From: Rhizobium deserti
GTDB lineage: Bacteria; Pseudomonadota; Alphaproteobacteria; Rhizobiales; Rhizobiaceae
Length of the DNA stretch: 64,000 bases
Reading direction: 5' to 3'
NCBI RefSeq assembly: GCF_004358025.1
Contig: NZ_SMTL01000001.1
Location: 930,001 to 994,000, forward strand
In this document: piece after piece, positions 46,233-56,870 of the stretch
How the letters are laid out: each line of letters starts with the position of its first letter
How positions within the stretch are numbered: the stretch's first letter is position 1
Translations under genes and position numbers: made by a program
Notes under the pieces: generated by a model
Told to the model about the DNA's origin: nothing
The model's database searches: none
What the model saw: the letters and a program-made list of their open reading frames with translations, nothing else

Positions 46233-49200
46233 ATGTCGATCAAGGCGAGCATCTATCACCTCACCCATTACAAATATGATCGCCCGGTAAAGCTTGGGCC
46301 ACAGATCATCCGCCTGAAGCCCGCCGCCCATTCCCGCACCAAGGTCCTCAGCCATTCGCTGAAGGTCACCCCCTCCACCCATTTCGTGAACCTGCAGCAG
46401 GATCCCTACGGTAACTATCTGGCCCGCTATGTGTTTCCCGAGCCTGTTACTGAACTGAAGATCGAGGTCGACCTCGTCGCCGACATGACAGTCTACAATC
46501 CCTTCGACTTCTTTGTTGAAGAGGAGGCCATGAAATGGCCGTTCAAGTATCCGGCCGACCTGGTCGAGGATCTGTCGATCTACATGACGCCGGAGCCGCC
46601 CGAACCGGCGCTCGTGGAATATCTCAAGACCTTCGACATGTCGCCTAACCAGCCGACCGTCGACATGGTGGTCGGCATCAATGCCAGGCTACAGCAGGCG
46701 ATCGGCTATGTGATCCGCATGGAGCCGGGTGTCCAGACGCCGGAGCAGACACTGACCTCGGCGATGGGCTCCTGCCGCGATTCGAGCTGGCTGCTGGTAC
46801 AGATTTTACGGCATCTCGGTTTCGCCGCCCGTTTCGTGTCCGGCTATCTCATTCAGCTGACGCCGGATCTGAAGGCGCTGGACGGTCCTTCCGGCACCGA
46901 AGTGGACTTCACCGATCTGCATGCCTGGGCGGAAGTCTATCTGCCCGGCGCCGGCTGGATCGGCCTCGACCCGACCTCGGGTCTTCTGACCGGCGAAAGC
47001 CATATCCCGCTCGCCGCCACGCCGCATTACCGCAATGCCGCGCCGATTTCCGGCGGCTATTTCGGCGAAGCCCAGACCTCCTTCGACTTCGCCATGACAG
47101 TCAGCCGAGTCGCCGAACATCCGCGCATCACCAAGCCTTTCTCCGATGAAAGCTGGGACGCGCTGAACGATCTGGGCGAGCAGGTGGACCGCGTTCTCCA
47201 GGCCCAGGATGTGCGCCTGACCATGGGCGGCGAACCGACCTTCGTATCCATCGACGATTTCGAGTCCGGCGAATGGAATACCGATGCCGTCGGCCCGACC
47301 AAGCGGGAAAAGGCCGATATCTTGATCCGCAAGCTGCGCGAGCGTTTCGCGCCGGGCGGCTTCCTGCACTACGGCCAGGGCAAATGGTATCCGGGCGAAA
47401 GTCTGCCGCGCTGGACCTTTTCGCTCTATTGGCGCAAGGACGGCAAACCGATCTGGATTAACCCGGATCTGATCGCCGCCGAAGGCAAGGATACCAAGGT
47501 CACGACCAAGGAGGCCGAAGCGCTGATCTCCGGTATCGCCTCCGAGCTTGAGATCGAAAGCGACATGGTCATCCCGGCCTTCGAGGATCCGGCCGAATGG
47601 ATTATCAAGGAAGGCAGCCTTCCCGAAAATGTCGACCCGTCCAATTCCAAACTGGAAAGCCCTGAGGAACGGGCCCGCATCGCCAAGGTCTTCGAGCGCG
47701 GTCTGACGGTGCCGACCGGCTATATCCTTCCAGTCCAGGCCTGGAATGCCAAGGCCGACGGACGGCGCTGGGTGAGCGAGCGCTGGCGGACCCGGCGCGG
47801 CAAAATCTTCCTCATCCCCGGCGACAGCCCGGTCGGCTTCCGCATGCCGCTCGGCACGCTGCCCTATGTGCCGCCGTCGCAATATCCCTACATCCACGAG
47901 GCCGACCCCTCGATCCCGCGCCAGCCGCTGCCCGATTACAGCGCTCCGGCTCGCGCCATGGCGCAGGCATCCCGCACGGCGAGTGAACCGCAGCAGGACC
48001 GAAACGAGCAGAACATCACCGGCTCGGCCGGCGACATCCGCGGCGCCGTGCGCACGGCGATGAGCGTGGAGCCGCGCGACGGCCGGCTCTGCGTCTTCAT
48101 GCCTCCCGTCGAGCGGATCGAGGACTATCTCGACCTGATCGCCGCCGCCGAAAGGGCTGCCCAGCAGCTCGGCCTGCCGATCCATATTGAAGGCTACACG
48201 CCGCCTCAGGACGAGCGCATCAATGTCATGCGCGTTGCGCCGGATCCCGGCGTCATCGAGGTCAACGTCCACCCGGCCTCCAATTGGGCCGAATGCGTCG
48301 AGATCACCACCGCTGTGTACGAAGAGGCCCGGCAGACACGGCTTGGTGCCGACAAGTTCATGATCGACGGCCGCCATACCGGCACCGGCGGCGGCAATCA
48401 TGTAGTGGTCGGCGGCGACAATCCCAACAACAGCCCGTTCCTGCGCCGTCCCGACCTCCTGAAAAGCCTGATCATGCACTGGCAGCGGCATCCGTCGCTG
48501 TCCTACCTGTTTTCCGGCATGTTCATCGGCCCGACCAGCCAGGCGCCACGTGTTGACGAGGCCCGCCACGACACGCTGTACGAGCTGGAAATCGCCATGG
48601 CGCAGGTGCCGATGCCCGGGCAAGGCGAAGCGCCGCTGCCTTGGCTGGTCGACCGCCTGTTCCGCAACCTGCTGACCGACGTATCCGGCAATACCCATCG
48701 CTCGGAAATCTGCATCGACAAGCTGTTTTCGCCGGACGGCCCGACCGGACGTCTCGGCTTGGTTGAGTTCCGCGGCTTCGAAATGCCGCCGAATGCGCGG
48801 ATGTCGCTTGCCCAGCAATTGCTGGTACGGGCCCTGATCGCCCGGTTCTGGCGTAACCCCGCCCAGGGCAGGTTCGTCCGCTGGGGTACGGCCCTTGCCG
48901 ACCGCTTCATGCTCTCGCATTATGTCTGGGCGGACTTTCTCGACGTGCTCCAGGATTTGCGTGAAAACGGCTTCGATTTCCGTCCGGAATGGTTTGCGGC
49001 ACAGCTCGAATTCCGCTTCCCCTTCTGTGGCGAGGTCGAATACGAGGGCGCCAGGCTCGAACTCCGCCAGGCACTCGAACCTTGGCACGTGATGGGCGAG
49101 GAAGGTGCCCCAGGCGGCACTGTGCGTTACGTCGACAGTTCGGTCGAGCGCATGCAGGTGCGTCTCGAAACGGCCAATCCGTCGCGTTACACGGTTGCCT

Positions 49201-49565
49201 GCAACGGCCGTGCGGTCCCGCTGAGACAGACAGGCACAGCCGGTGTTTCGGTTGCCGGCGTGCGGTTCAAGGCATGGCAGCCGGCCTCGGGCCTGCACCC
49301 GACACTGCCGCTTAATACGCCGCTTACATTCGACATCTATGATATATGGTCAGGCCGCTCGATCGGCGGCTGCATCTACCATGTTGCCCATCCCGGCGGG
49401 CGTAGTTATGAGACCTTCCCGGTCAATGGCAATGAGGCGGAGGCGCGGCGCCTTGCCCGCTTTGAACCCTGGGGGCATACAGCGGGCCGATATGCTTTGC
49501 TTGCCGAAACGCCCTCGCCCGAATTTCCGCTGACGCTCGATCTGCGTCGGCCGCACGGAGTGTAA
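46233..49565 (+). CDS. Transglutaminase-like + DUF2126 protein
   Basis: An 1110-residue cytosolic protein. N-terminal bacterial transglutaminase_N domain (about 1-95; [20 protein letters not shown]), then a transglutaminase/papain-like core with Cys181 ([12 protein letters not shown]), His230 (DLHAWAEVY) and Asp246 (GLDPTSG), an intact triad. The long C-terminal DUF2126 part (about 300-1100) has [40 protein letters not shown], [37 protein letters not shown], and [16 protein letters not shown]; parts resemble glutamate-cysteine-ligase/GS-like amidoligases. It starts a three-gene unit with an ATP-grasp/alpha-E protein 8 bp downstream. Proposed role: making and trimming amide or peptide linkages on an unknown target. 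Confidence 0.92.
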   Translation: MSIKASIYHLTHYKYDRPVKLGPQIIRLKPAAHSRTKVLSHSLKVTPSTHFVNLQQDPYGNYLARYVFPEPVTELKIEVDLVADMTVYNPFDFFVEEEAMKWPFKYPADLVEDLSIYMTPEPPEPALVEYLKTFDMSPNQPTVDMVVGINARLQQAIGYVIRMEPGVQTPEQTLTSAMGSCRDSSWLLVQILRHLGFAARFVSGYLIQLTPDLKALDGPSGTEVDFTDLHAWAEVYLPGAGWIGLDPTSGLLTGESHIPLAATPHYRNAAPISGGYFGEAQTSFDFAMTVSRVAEHPRITKPFSDESWDALNDLGEQVDRVLQAQDVRLTMGGEPTFVSIDDFESGEWNTDAVGPTKREKADILIRKLRERFAPGGFLHYGQGKWYPGESLPRWTFSLYWRKDGKPIWINPDLIAAEGKDTKVTTKEAEALISGIASELEIESDMVIPAFEDPAEWIIKEGSLPENVDPSNSKLESPEERARIAKVFERGLTVPTGYILPVQAWNAKADGRRWVSERWRTRRGKIFLIPGDSPVGFRMPLGTLPYVPPSQYPYIHEADPSIPRQPLPDYSAPARAMAQASRTASEPQQDRNEQNITGSAGDIRGAVRTAMSVEPRDGRLCVFMPPVERIEDYLDLIAAAERAAQQLGLPIHIEGYTPPQDERINVMRVAPDPGVIEVNVHPASNWAECVEITTAVYEEARQTRLGADKFMIDGRHTGTGGGNHVVVGGDNPNNSPFLRRPDLLKSLIMHWQRHPSLSYLFSGMFIGPTSQAPRVDEARHDTLYELEIAMAQVPMPGQGEAPLPWLVDRLFRNLLTDVSGNTHRSEICIDKLFSPDGPTGRLGLVEFRGFEMPPNARMSLAQQLLVRALIARFWRNPAQGRFVRWGTALADRFMLSHYVWADFLDVLQDLRENGFDFRPEWFAAQLEFRFPFCGEVEYEGARLELRQALEPWHVMGEEGAPGGTVRYVDSSVERMQVRLETANPSRYTVACNGRAVPLRQTGTAGVSVAGVRFKAWQPASGLHPTLPLNTPLTFDIYDIWSGRSIGGCIYHVAHPGGRSYETFPVNGNEAEARRLARFEPWGHTAGRYALLAETPSPEFPLTLDLRRPHGV

Positions 49566-49573
49566 AGTCAGCC

Positions 49574-51997
49574 ATGTCCCAGCGACCGGCAACAGAACGC
49601 GTGGAACCCGAACCGATCGGCGGCGACCCGATTCTCGGCTATTCCGCTTTGCCGGGCGTCGCCGACGAAATGCTGGATGCCAACGGCGAGATCAAGCCGG
49701 TCTGGCTGAACCTGATCACGCGGTTGAGCCGCATGTCGGAAGGAGAGCTGCATGACCGCTTCGCGCGCGCCGACCGTTATCTGCGCGACGCCGGCGTCTT
49801 CTACCGCACCTACGGGGCGCAAGCGCCTGCAAAAGGCAACGGCGAGCGCAGCTGGCCGATTTCCCACATTCCCGTGCTCATCGACGGCAAGGAGTGGGAA
49901 GCGGTATCGAAGGGCCTCAAGCAGCGGGCCGATCTTCTGGAAGCTCTGATCGCCGATATCTACGGCGACAACAAGCTGGTGCAGGAAGGCATACTGCCGC
50001 CGCAACTGGTGGCCGCCAATCCAGAATTCCTGCGCCCGCTCGTCGGTGTCAAGCCGGTCGGCGGCCACTATCTGCATTTCTGTTCCTTCGAAGTCGGCCG
50101 TGGGCCGGACGGCAAATGGTGGGTCTTAGCCGATCGCACCCAGGCGCCTTCGGGCGCCGGTTTTGCACTGGAGAACCGGGTAGCAACGACCCGTGCCCTT
50201 TCGGACATCTATGCGGAAAGTCATGTGCACCGCCTGGCCGCCTTCTTCGGCGCTTTCCGCGACGCCCTGCAGGGCCACAAGCAATATCCGGAGGACCGCA
50301 TTGCCGTTCTTTCTCCCGGCCCCGCCAACGAAACCTATTTTGAGCATGCCTATATCGCCCGCTATCTCGGCTTCATGCTGCTCGAAGGAGAAGACCTGAC
50401 GGTTGTCAACAACCGAGTCATGGTGCGCACCGTGGCCGGCCTGAAGCCGGTCGGCGTGCTCTGGCGCCGGCTTGATGCGTCCTATGCCGACCCGCTCGAG
50501 CTTGATCAGAATTCGCATATCGGCACGCCCGGCATGGTCCAGGCGCTGCGATCCGGCTCGCTGACCCTGGTCAATGCGCTGGGCTCCGGCATACTGGAAA
50601 CGCGCGCTCTGCTTGCCTTCATGCCGACCATCTGTCGCCGGCTGACGGGGCAGGATCTGACCATGCCGTCGATCGCCACCTGGTGGTGCGGCCAGAAGTC
50701 GGAACGCGAGCATGTCGCCGCCAATATCGAACGTATGGTCATTGGCCCGGCCTATTCGCGCATGCCCTTTTTCGACGACAACGGCCAATCCGTGCTCGGA
50801 TCGTCGCTGCGCGAGACGGCCAAGGATACGGTCGGCGAATGGCTTGCCTCGGAAGGCTCCAAGCTGGTCGGCCAGGAAGTCGTGACGCTCTCGACCACGC
50901 CCGCTTATGTCGATGGCAAGCTCACCCCACGGCCGATGTCGCTGCGCGTTTTTGCCGCCCGCACCGCGAGCGGCTGGCAGATCATGCCCGGCGGCTTTGC
51001 CCGTATCGGCTCCGGCGACGACGTGGCGGCGATCGCCATGCAGGCGGGCGGCACGGCTGCCGACGTCTGGATCGTTTCCAGCAAGCCCGTCGGCAAGCCG
51101 ACCCTGCTGCCACCAGAGGAAAGCTTCACCCGCAATATGCCGGGCTCGCTCCCGAGCCGCGCCGCCGACAATCTTTATTGGCTCGGCCGCTATATTGAAC
51201 GAGCGGAAGGGGCTTTGCGCATCCTGCGCGCCTGGAACCTGCGCTATGCGGAATCGGCGGACCCGGAAGCGCCGCTGCTGGCCGACGTGAGCCGCTATCT
51301 GGAAAGCATCGACATCGACATGGGAAAGGCGGTGCCGACACCGCTTCTGCGCAATATCGACAGCGCCATTTACTCCGCTAGCAATATCCGCGACCGCTTT
51401 TCGCCGGACGGCTGGCTTGCCTTGACCGATCTTGCCAAAACGGCGCGGCGCTTCCACGAGGCCGTGCAGCCGGGTGACGATGCCGCCCATGCCATGACCG
51501 TGCTGCTGCGCAAGCTCGCAGGCTTTGCCGGCCTGGTGCACGAGAACATGTATCGCTTTACCGGTTGGCGCTTCCTGTCGATCGGCAGGCATCTGGAACG
51601 CGCCCTGCACATGACCCGCCTTCTCGGCCACATGTCGGGGGAGGATGCTCCGGATGGCTCACTCGACATGCTGCTGGAAATCGGCGACAGCGTCATGACC
51701 CATCGGCGCCGTTACAATGTGGCGACCGCGCGGCTGACCGTGGCCGATCTTCTGGCGCTCGACCCTCTCAACCCGCGCTCCGTCCTGTACCAGCTGAACG
51801 AGATCCGCACCGAGGTGGAGCAATTGCCGAATGCCTTCGTCAACGGCCAGATGTCGCCCTTTTACCGCGAGGCCATGCGGCTGCATTCGGGACTTGCGGT
51901 GATGACGCCGGAAGGCATGAACGAGGACTTCTACCGCAAGCTCGAACAGGAGATGGAGAAGCTGTCCGACATTCTCGGTCAGACTTACTTCAGCTGA
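49574..51997 (+). CDS. Circularly permuted ATP-grasp + alpha-E domain protein
   Basis: An 807-residue fusion. The N-terminal half (about 70-480) is a circularly permuted ATP-grasp ligase (DUF404/DUF407): FYRTYGAQAPAKGNGERSWP-type segment, QRADLLEALIADIYGDNKLV, HYLHFCSFEVGRGPDGKWWV, ADRTQAPSGAGFALENRVAT, LSPGPANETYFEHAYIARYL. The C-terminal half (from about 525) is the all-helical alpha-E domain (DUF403): SRAADNLYWLGRYIERAEGA, then MYRFTGWRFLSIGRHLERAL. In many bacteria these are two separate genes; fusion is a known variant. ATP-grasp enzymes form amide or peptide bonds. Lies 8 bp after the DUF2126 gene and 8 bp before the second transglutaminase. Confidence 0.93.
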   Translation: MSQRPATERVEPEPIGGDPILGYSALPGVADEMLDANGEIKPVWLNLITRLSRMSEGELHDRFARADRYLRDAGVFYRTYGAQAPAKGNGERSWPISHIPVLIDGKEWEAVSKGLKQRADLLEALIADIYGDNKLVQEGILPPQLVAANPEFLRPLVGVKPVGGHYLHFCSFEVGRGPDGKWWVLADRTQAPSGAGFALENRVATTRALSDIYAESHVHRLAAFFGAFRDALQGHKQYPEDRIAVLSPGPANETYFEHAYIARYLGFMLLEGEDLTVVNNRVMVRTVAGLKPVGVLWRRLDASYADPLELDQNSHIGTPGMVQALRSGSLTLVNALGSGILETRALLAFMPTICRRLTGQDLTMPSIATWWCGQKSEREHVAANIERMVIGPAYSRMPFFDDNGQSVLGSSLRETAKDTVGEWLASEGSKLVGQEVVTLSTTPAYVDGKLTPRPMSLRVFAARTASGWQIMPGGFARIGSGDDVAAIAMQAGGTAADVWIVSSKPVGKPTLLPPEESFTRNMPGSLPSRAADNLYWLGRYIERAEGALRILRAWNLRYAESADPEAPLLADVSRYLESIDIDMGKAVPTPLLRNIDSAIYSASNIRDRFSPDGWLALTDLAKTARRFHEAVQPGDDAAHAMTVLLRKLAGFAGLVHENMYRFTGWRFLSIGRHLERALHMTRLLGHMSGEDAPDGSLDMLLEIGDSVMTHRRRYNVATARLTVADLLALDPLNPRSVLYQLNEIRTEVEQLPNAFVNGQMSPFYREAMRLHSGLAVMTPEGMNEDFYRKLEQEMEKLSDILGQTYFS

Positions 51998-52005
51998 GGG
52001 AAGAT

Positions 52006-52890
52006 ATGTCGATGCTCTACGACCTCTCCCTTCACATGGGCTATGCCTATGACGTCCCGGCATCCGGTGCCCGGCATCTGATCCGTGTGCTGCCGGTGTC
52101 GCTGCCCGACCGGCAGAGACTGATCGCCGGCTCGGTCACCGTCACCCCGACCGCCGAGGAACGAACCAGTTTCATCGACTTCTTCGGCCAGCAGGCGACG
52201 GCAGTGCTGGTGCGGGCGCCGCACGAGCGTCTCGATATCCGCATGCAGGCGCGCGTCATGGTCGAGCCTCCGCCGCTCACCGCCGACCTGTCGCCGCAAC
52301 TTGCAGAGCTTCGGGAGGAATTGGAGGATCTGCGGTCCGTGGGACCTGCGTCTCCGCATCATCTGACCGGACCCAGCCTTCGCCTGCCCGAAGAGCCCGC
52401 CATTGCCGAATATGCCCGGGAGACCATGAAGCCGGGGCAGACGGTGCGCGAGGTCGCGCTTGCGCTCTGCGCCCGCATCAACAAGGACTTCGCCTACGAT
52501 GCGGAAGCGACCACCGTCGATTCGACCGCCAAGGAAGCGTTTGCCCTGAAACGCGGCGTTTGCCAGGATTTCGCCCATATCATGATCGTCGCACTGCGCA
52601 GCCTCGGCATTCCCGCCGGCTATGTCTCGGGCTTCCTGCGCACAATTCCGCCGGCGGGCAAGGAGCGGCTGGAAGGGGCGGATGCCATGCATGCCTGGGT
52701 AAAGGTCTGGTGCGGCGACGCGACCGGATATATGGAGCTTGATCCGACCAACAATATCGCTGTCGGAAGCGATCATATCGTTGTCGGCTACGGCCGCGAT
52801 TACTCCGATGTGGCACCGGTGATTGGCGTCCTCAAGGGTTACGGAAATCAGAAGGCGGCCCAGGCCGTCGACGTCATTCCAGTGAGATAG
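52006..52890 (+). CDS. Transglutaminase-family protein (short form)
   Basis: A 294-residue protein with N-terminal transglutaminase_N (about 1-85; YDLSLHMGYAYDVPASGARH) and a transglutaminase/papain-like core with Cys186 (GVCQDFAHIMIVALRSLG), His229 (DAMHAWVKVW) and Asp246 (ELDPTNN), all intact. No signal peptide. The ATG at 52006 follows GAGGGAAG, 8 bp after the ATP-grasp stop; longer frames read through the previous gene in another phase. Such short members usually act as cysteine peptidases or amidases rather than crosslinkers. Confidence 0.93.
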   Translation: MSMLYDLSLHMGYAYDVPASGARHLIRVLPVSLPDRQRLIAGSVTVTPTAEERTSFIDFFGQQATAVLVRAPHERLDIRMQARVMVEPPPLTADLSPQLAELREELEDLRSVGPASPHHLTGPSLRLPEEPAIAEYARETMKPGQTVREVALALCARINKDFAYDAEATTVDSTAKEAFALKRGVCQDFAHIMIVALRSLGIPAGYVSGFLRTIPPAGKERLEGADAMHAWVKVWCGDATGYMELDPTNNIAVGSDHIVVGYGRDYSDVAPVIGVLKGYGNQKAAQAVDVIPVR

Positions 52891-53015
52891 CCTCGTTTTG
52901 ACGCTGAATCGCGACATTCGTTAAGATTGCGCGGATTGCTTTAGAATTTCATCCACAACTCCGGACTTATGGTCACGCAAAGCTCGAATGACTCGAGCAG
53001 CGATCGGGGACGACC

Positions 53016-54194
53016 ATGGCCAAGTCACATCTCAGGCGGCTTTTGAAGGACCGCAGCGGCAATTTCGGAATCATGACGGCTGTGCTTCTGCCCGTGCTCC
53101 TAGGTGCTGCGGGTGTGGCGCTGGATTTGAGCAATGCGATGCAGACGAAGAGCGCCTTGCAAGGACTGGCGGATGCCGCGGCCTTGGCAGCCGCCTCCTC
53201 CATGGCCGACAAGGGCCTTACTCCGGAGCAGGCGGAGGAGCTCGCAAAATCGCTGCTTGCGGCCCAGATCGGCGAAGTCGTGAAGAGTAAAGATGCGGCT
53301 GAGGCGGCCAATCAGGCTGAATACATCAAGGATAACACTGCCGTCGTGGTGTCGCAGACGGGAAGCCCATCATCCGGGCAGACCTTCAATGTCGCGATAA
53401 ACAGTTCATTGAATCTGCCGTTGAGTGGCTTGAGCGCAGCAATCGGCGTCGGCACGATGAACGTTGCCGTATCCGGCTCGGCTCAGAGCAGCACCGAGGC
53501 GCAGAACGCACTTTCCATGTACCTCGTGCTCGATCGCTCGGGATCGATGGGGGAGGACACAGCGACCGTCAACACGGCCCAACCCAAGAAGTGCAGCTCC
53601 TATTCAAACGGCAAATGCCAGGAAACAACAAATTATGTGATCAAGATCGACGCACTCAAAATAGCGGTCAACAGTCTGCTGACCACCATCAAGCAAGCCG
53701 ACGCGGACAGCAAATATGCTAGGCTTGGGGCGGTCTCCTACAACAATGAAATGCAGTCGCCTGAGAAGCTCCGCTGGGGAACTAAAAAGGTCGAGGACTA
53801 CGTCAGTAAGCTGAGTGCAGACGGGACGACCAATTCCGGAGAGGCGATGGAGACCGCTTATTCTTCGCTTTCCGCTGCTACTGAGGCAAGTGCACATAAG
53901 AAGAAGAACGGACAGAGCGATCCGAGCAAGTACATCATTTTCATGACGGACGGAGAAAACAACGTTGCCGGTGCGGACACAAAGACGAAGGCAGCATGCG
54001 CCAATGCAAAGGCCGCCGGGATCGAGATCTACACCGTTGCATTCATGGCTCCGACTGCAGGCCAAAAGCTTTTAAAAACCTGCGCAACCGACACAAGCCA
54101 TTACTACGACGCAGATAACGCAGTCGATCTCATTGCGGCGTTCAAGTCCATCGGGGAAAAAGCTTCACAGGTCGGCACCCGCCTCACCAATTGA
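53016..54194 (+). CDS. TadG-like pilus assembly protein with vWA domain
   Basis: A 392-residue protein. The N-terminus (KDRSGNFGIMTAVLLPVLLG, then AAGVALDLSNAMQTKSALQG and LADAAALAAA) is the TadE/TadG pseudopilin-like membrane anchor. The C-terminal half is a von Willebrand A domain with a MIDAS motif DRSGSMG (Asp173), TNSGEAMETAYSSL supplying the Thr region, and IIFMTDGENNVAG with the second Asp. TadG proteins belong to Flp/Tad pilus machines, but no other tad/cpa genes lie nearby, so this is an orphan. Codon use looks less GC-biased than in neighbours (many AAG/AAT and ACA codons). A terminator follows. Confidence 0.85.
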   Translation: MAKSHLRRLLKDRSGNFGIMTAVLLPVLLGAAGVALDLSNAMQTKSALQGLADAAALAAASSMADKGLTPEQAEELAKSLLAAQIGEVVKSKDAAEAANQAEYIKDNTAVVVSQTGSPSSGQTFNVAINSSLNLPLSGLSAAIGVGTMNVAVSGSAQSSTEAQNALSMYLVLDRSGSMGEDTATVNTAQPKKCSSYSNGKCQETTNYVIKIDALKIAVNSLLTTIKQADADSKYARLGAVSYNNEMQSPEKLRWGTKKVEDYVSKLSADGTTNSGEAMETAYSSLSAATEASAHKKKNGQSDPSKYIIFMTDGENNVAGADTKTKAACANAKAAGIEIYTVAFMAPTAGQKLLKTCATDTSHYYDADNAVDLIAAFKSIGEKASQVGTRLTN

Positions 54195-54215
54195 TGGTTT
54201 CGCCAAACCCGTAGC

Positions 54216-54242
54216 GCCCCGCCATCGCCCGGCGGGGCTTTT
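54216..54242 (+). terminator. Intrinsic terminator after the TadG-like gene
   Basis: GCCCCGCC (54216-54223) pairs with GGCGGGGC (54231-54238) around a 7-base loop, followed by TTTT. It isolates the TadG-like gene from the glycogen operon. Confidence 0.88.
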
Positions 54243-54407
54243 GATTCCAGCTATGGCGATCGCTTGGCCAGTTCCGCTCAAGTTCACTAATATATTCCCG
54301 ACCCATTGAAGGGTGTCATAAGGCTGCATAGACTGTCTCGCGACATCATGCCTGATGGACCTGAATCGGACGCCTTTCCTCCCGTTCCACCAGAAAGTTG
54401 GCGATAT

Positions 54408-56870
54408 ATGAACAGTCTCTCTTCTCCGGTTGAAATCCCGCAGCCGGCTCCACGCAGCTCCCGCCCTGAAATCCTCGCGGAAGAGATCATCGAACGCCTG
54501 ACCTACCGCATCGGCAAGGATGCCAAGGTTGCCAAGCCGCATGATTGGCTGACAGCGTCGATCCTCGTTGTGCGCGATCGCATCATCGACAAGTGGATGG
54601 AGAGCACCCGCAAGGTATACGCAACCGATGGAAAGCGGGTTTATTATCTATCGCTGGAATTCCTGATCGGCCGCCTGATGCGCGACGCCGTCAGCAATCT
54701 GGGCGTCATGAACGAGCTGCGCGACGCGCTGACGTCCCTCGGCGTCGATATTGACGTGATTGCCGGGCTCGAGCCGGATGCCGCTCTCGGCAATGGCGGT
54801 CTTGGCCGTCTCGCCGCCTGCTTCATGGAAAGCATGGCAACCGTCGACATCCCGGCCTATGGCTATGGCATCCGCTATGTCCACGGCCTGTTCCGTCAGC
54901 AGATGGCGGACGGATGGCAGGTCGAACTGCCCGAAAACTGGCTTGCTCACGGCAATCCGTGGGAGTTCGAGCGCCGGGAAAGCTCCTACGAAATCGGTTA
55001 TGGCGGCACCGTCGAGACCGTCGGCGGCTACGAAGACACGCCGCGTTACGTCTGGAAGCCGGCCGAACGCGTCATCGCCATGGCCTATGATACGCCGGTG
55101 GTCGGCTGGCGCGCCCAGCGCGTCAACACGCTGCGCCTCTGGTCGGCCCAACCGATCGATCCGATCCTGCTCGATGCCTTCAACGCCGGCGACCATATCG
55201 GCGCGCTTCGCGAAAGCAACAAGGCGGAAAGCCTGACACGCGTGCTGTATCCGGCCGACGCCAATCCGGCCGGTCAGGAACTGCGCCTGCGCCAGGAATT
55301 CTTCTTCTCGTCCGCTTCGTTGCAGGACATTCTTCGCCGTCACCTGCAGCAGTATCCCGACTTCACCAATTTGCACGAGAAAGTCGCGATCCAGCTTAAC
55401 GACACCCATCCTGCGGTGTCGATCGGCGAATTGATGCGGCTTCTCACCGACATCCATGGCATGGATTTCGAGCAGGCATGGGACATCACCCGCCAGACCT
55501 TCTCCTATACCAACCACACGCTTCTGCCGGAAGCGCTGGAAAGCTGGCCAGTGCCACTGTTCGAGCGCCTCCTGCCGCGCCACATGCAGATCGTTTATGC
55601 GATCAACGCGAAAATCCTGATCGAGGCCCGCAAGCAGAAAAGCTTCTCTGAAACGCAGATCCGCTCGATCTCGCTAATCGACGAAAGCGGCGACCGCCGT
55701 GTCCGCATGGGCAACCTTGCCTTTGTCGGCTCCCATTCGGTCAACGGCGTTTCGGCGCTGCATACCGACCTGATGAAGGTCACGGTGTTTTCGGATCTGC
55801 ACACGCTGTATCCGGCTCGCATCAACAACAAGACCAACGGCATCGCGCCGCGTCGCTGGCTGATGCAGTGCAATCCCGGGCTGACATCGCTAGTAAAGGA
55901 AGCTATCGGCGACAGCTTCATGGACGATACCGATGCTCTGCAGGGACTGGATGCCCATGCAGACGACAAGGCCTTCCAGGAAAAGTTCGCCGCCGTGAAG
56001 CGGGCGAACAAGGTGCAGCTTGCCAATCTCGTCGGCAGCCGGATGGGTATCCGTGTCGATCCTTCCGCCATGTTCGATATTCAGATCAAGCGCATCCACG
56101 AATACAAGCGCCAGCTCCTGAACATTATCGAGGCCGTGGCGCTCTACGATCAGATCCGTTCGCATCCGGAACTGGACTGGGTGCCGCGCGTCAAGTTTTT
56201 CGCCGGCAAGGCGGCGCCGAGCTATCACAATGCCAAGCTCATCATCAAGCTTGCCAACGACGTCGCCCGCGTCATCAATAACGACCCGGCGGTCCGCGGC
56301 CTGCTGAAGATCGTCTTCATCCCGAACTACAACGTCTCGCTGGCCGAGATCATGGTTCCGGCGGCCGATCTTTCCGAGCAGATTTCCACGGCGGGCATGG
56401 AAGCTTCGGGCACCGGCAACATGAAGTTTGCACTCAACGGCGCGCTCACCATCGGCACGCTTGATGGCGCCAATGTGGAAATGCGCGATCACGTCGGCGA
56501 AGACAACATCGTCATCTTCGGCATGACCGCAGATGAAGTCACCAAGGTTCGTGCGGACGGGCACGATCCCCGTCCGATCATCGAGAAGTCGCGTGAACTG
56601 GCACAGGCGCTCAACGCCATCGCCACGGGTGTCTTCTCACCCGATGACCGGTCGCGTTTCTCGGCGCTGATGGACGGCATCTACAATCACGACTGGTTCA
56701 TGGTTGCTGCAGACTTCGATGCCTATGCGGAAGCGCAGCGCAACGTTGACCAAATCTGGGCCGACCCTAAATCCTGGTATTCGAAAACAATTCGCAATAC
56801 CGCCCGGATGGGATGGTTCTCCTCTGACAGAACTATTCGCCAGTACGCGTCGGAGATCTGGAGAGCCTGA
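54408..56870 (+). CDS. glgP: Glycogen phosphorylase
   Basis: An 820-residue GT35 phosphorylase that releases glucose 1-phosphate from glycogen. Segments are YYLSLEFLIGRLMRDAVSNL, GLEPDAALGNGGLGRLAACF, QLNDTHPAVSIGELMRLL, NGIAPRRWLMQCNPGL, IKRIHEYKRQLLNI, and the PLP-lysine region STAGMEASGTGNMKF followed by ALTIGTLDGANVEM. The ATG at 54408 gives the usual length; an in-frame ATG at 54306 would add 34 unrelated residues. First gene of the glg operon; its stop overlaps the glgB start by one base (TGATG). Confidence 0.96.
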   Translation: MNSLSSPVEIPQPAPRSSRPEILAEEIIERLTYRIGKDAKVAKPHDWLTASILVVRDRIIDKWMESTRKVYATDGKRVYYLSLEFLIGRLMRDAVSNLGVMNELRDALTSLGVDIDVIAGLEPDAALGNGGLGRLAACFMESMATVDIPAYGYGIRYVHGLFRQQMADGWQVELPENWLAHGNPWEFERRESSYEIGYGGTVETVGGYEDTPRYVWKPAERVIAMAYDTPVVGWRAQRVNTLRLWSAQPIDPILLDAFNAGDHIGALRESNKAESLTRVLYPADANPAGQELRLRQEFFFSSASLQDILRRHLQQYPDFTNLHEKVAIQLNDTHPAVSIGELMRLLTDIHGMDFEQAWDITRQTFSYTNHTLLPEALESWPVPLFERLLPRHMQIVYAINAKILIEARKQKSFSETQIRSISLIDESGDRRVRMGNLAFVGSHSVNGVSALHTDLMKVTVFSDLHTLYPARINNKTNGIAPRRWLMQCNPGLTSLVKEAIGDSFMDDTDALQGLDAHADDKAFQEKFAAVKRANKVQLANLVGSRMGIRVDPSAMFDIQIKRIHEYKRQLLNIIEAVALYDQIRSHPELDWVPRVKFFAGKAAPSYHNAKLIIKLANDVARVINNDPAVRGLLKIVFIPNYNVSLAEIMVPAADLSEQISTAGMEASGTGNMKFALNGALTIGTLDGANVEMRDHVGEDNIVIFGMTADEVTKVRADGHDPRPIIEKSRELAQALNAIATGVFSPDDRSRFSALMDGIYNHDWFMVAADFDAYAEAQRNVDQIWADPKSWYSKTIRNTARMGWFSSDRTIRQYASEIWRA

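Noticed and set aside
46806..49298. 830-codon open frame antisense to the transglutaminase-DUF2126 gene
   Set aside because: Shadow of a conserved gene with both catalytic triad and DUF2126 motifs on the plus strand; no protein family is visible in it.
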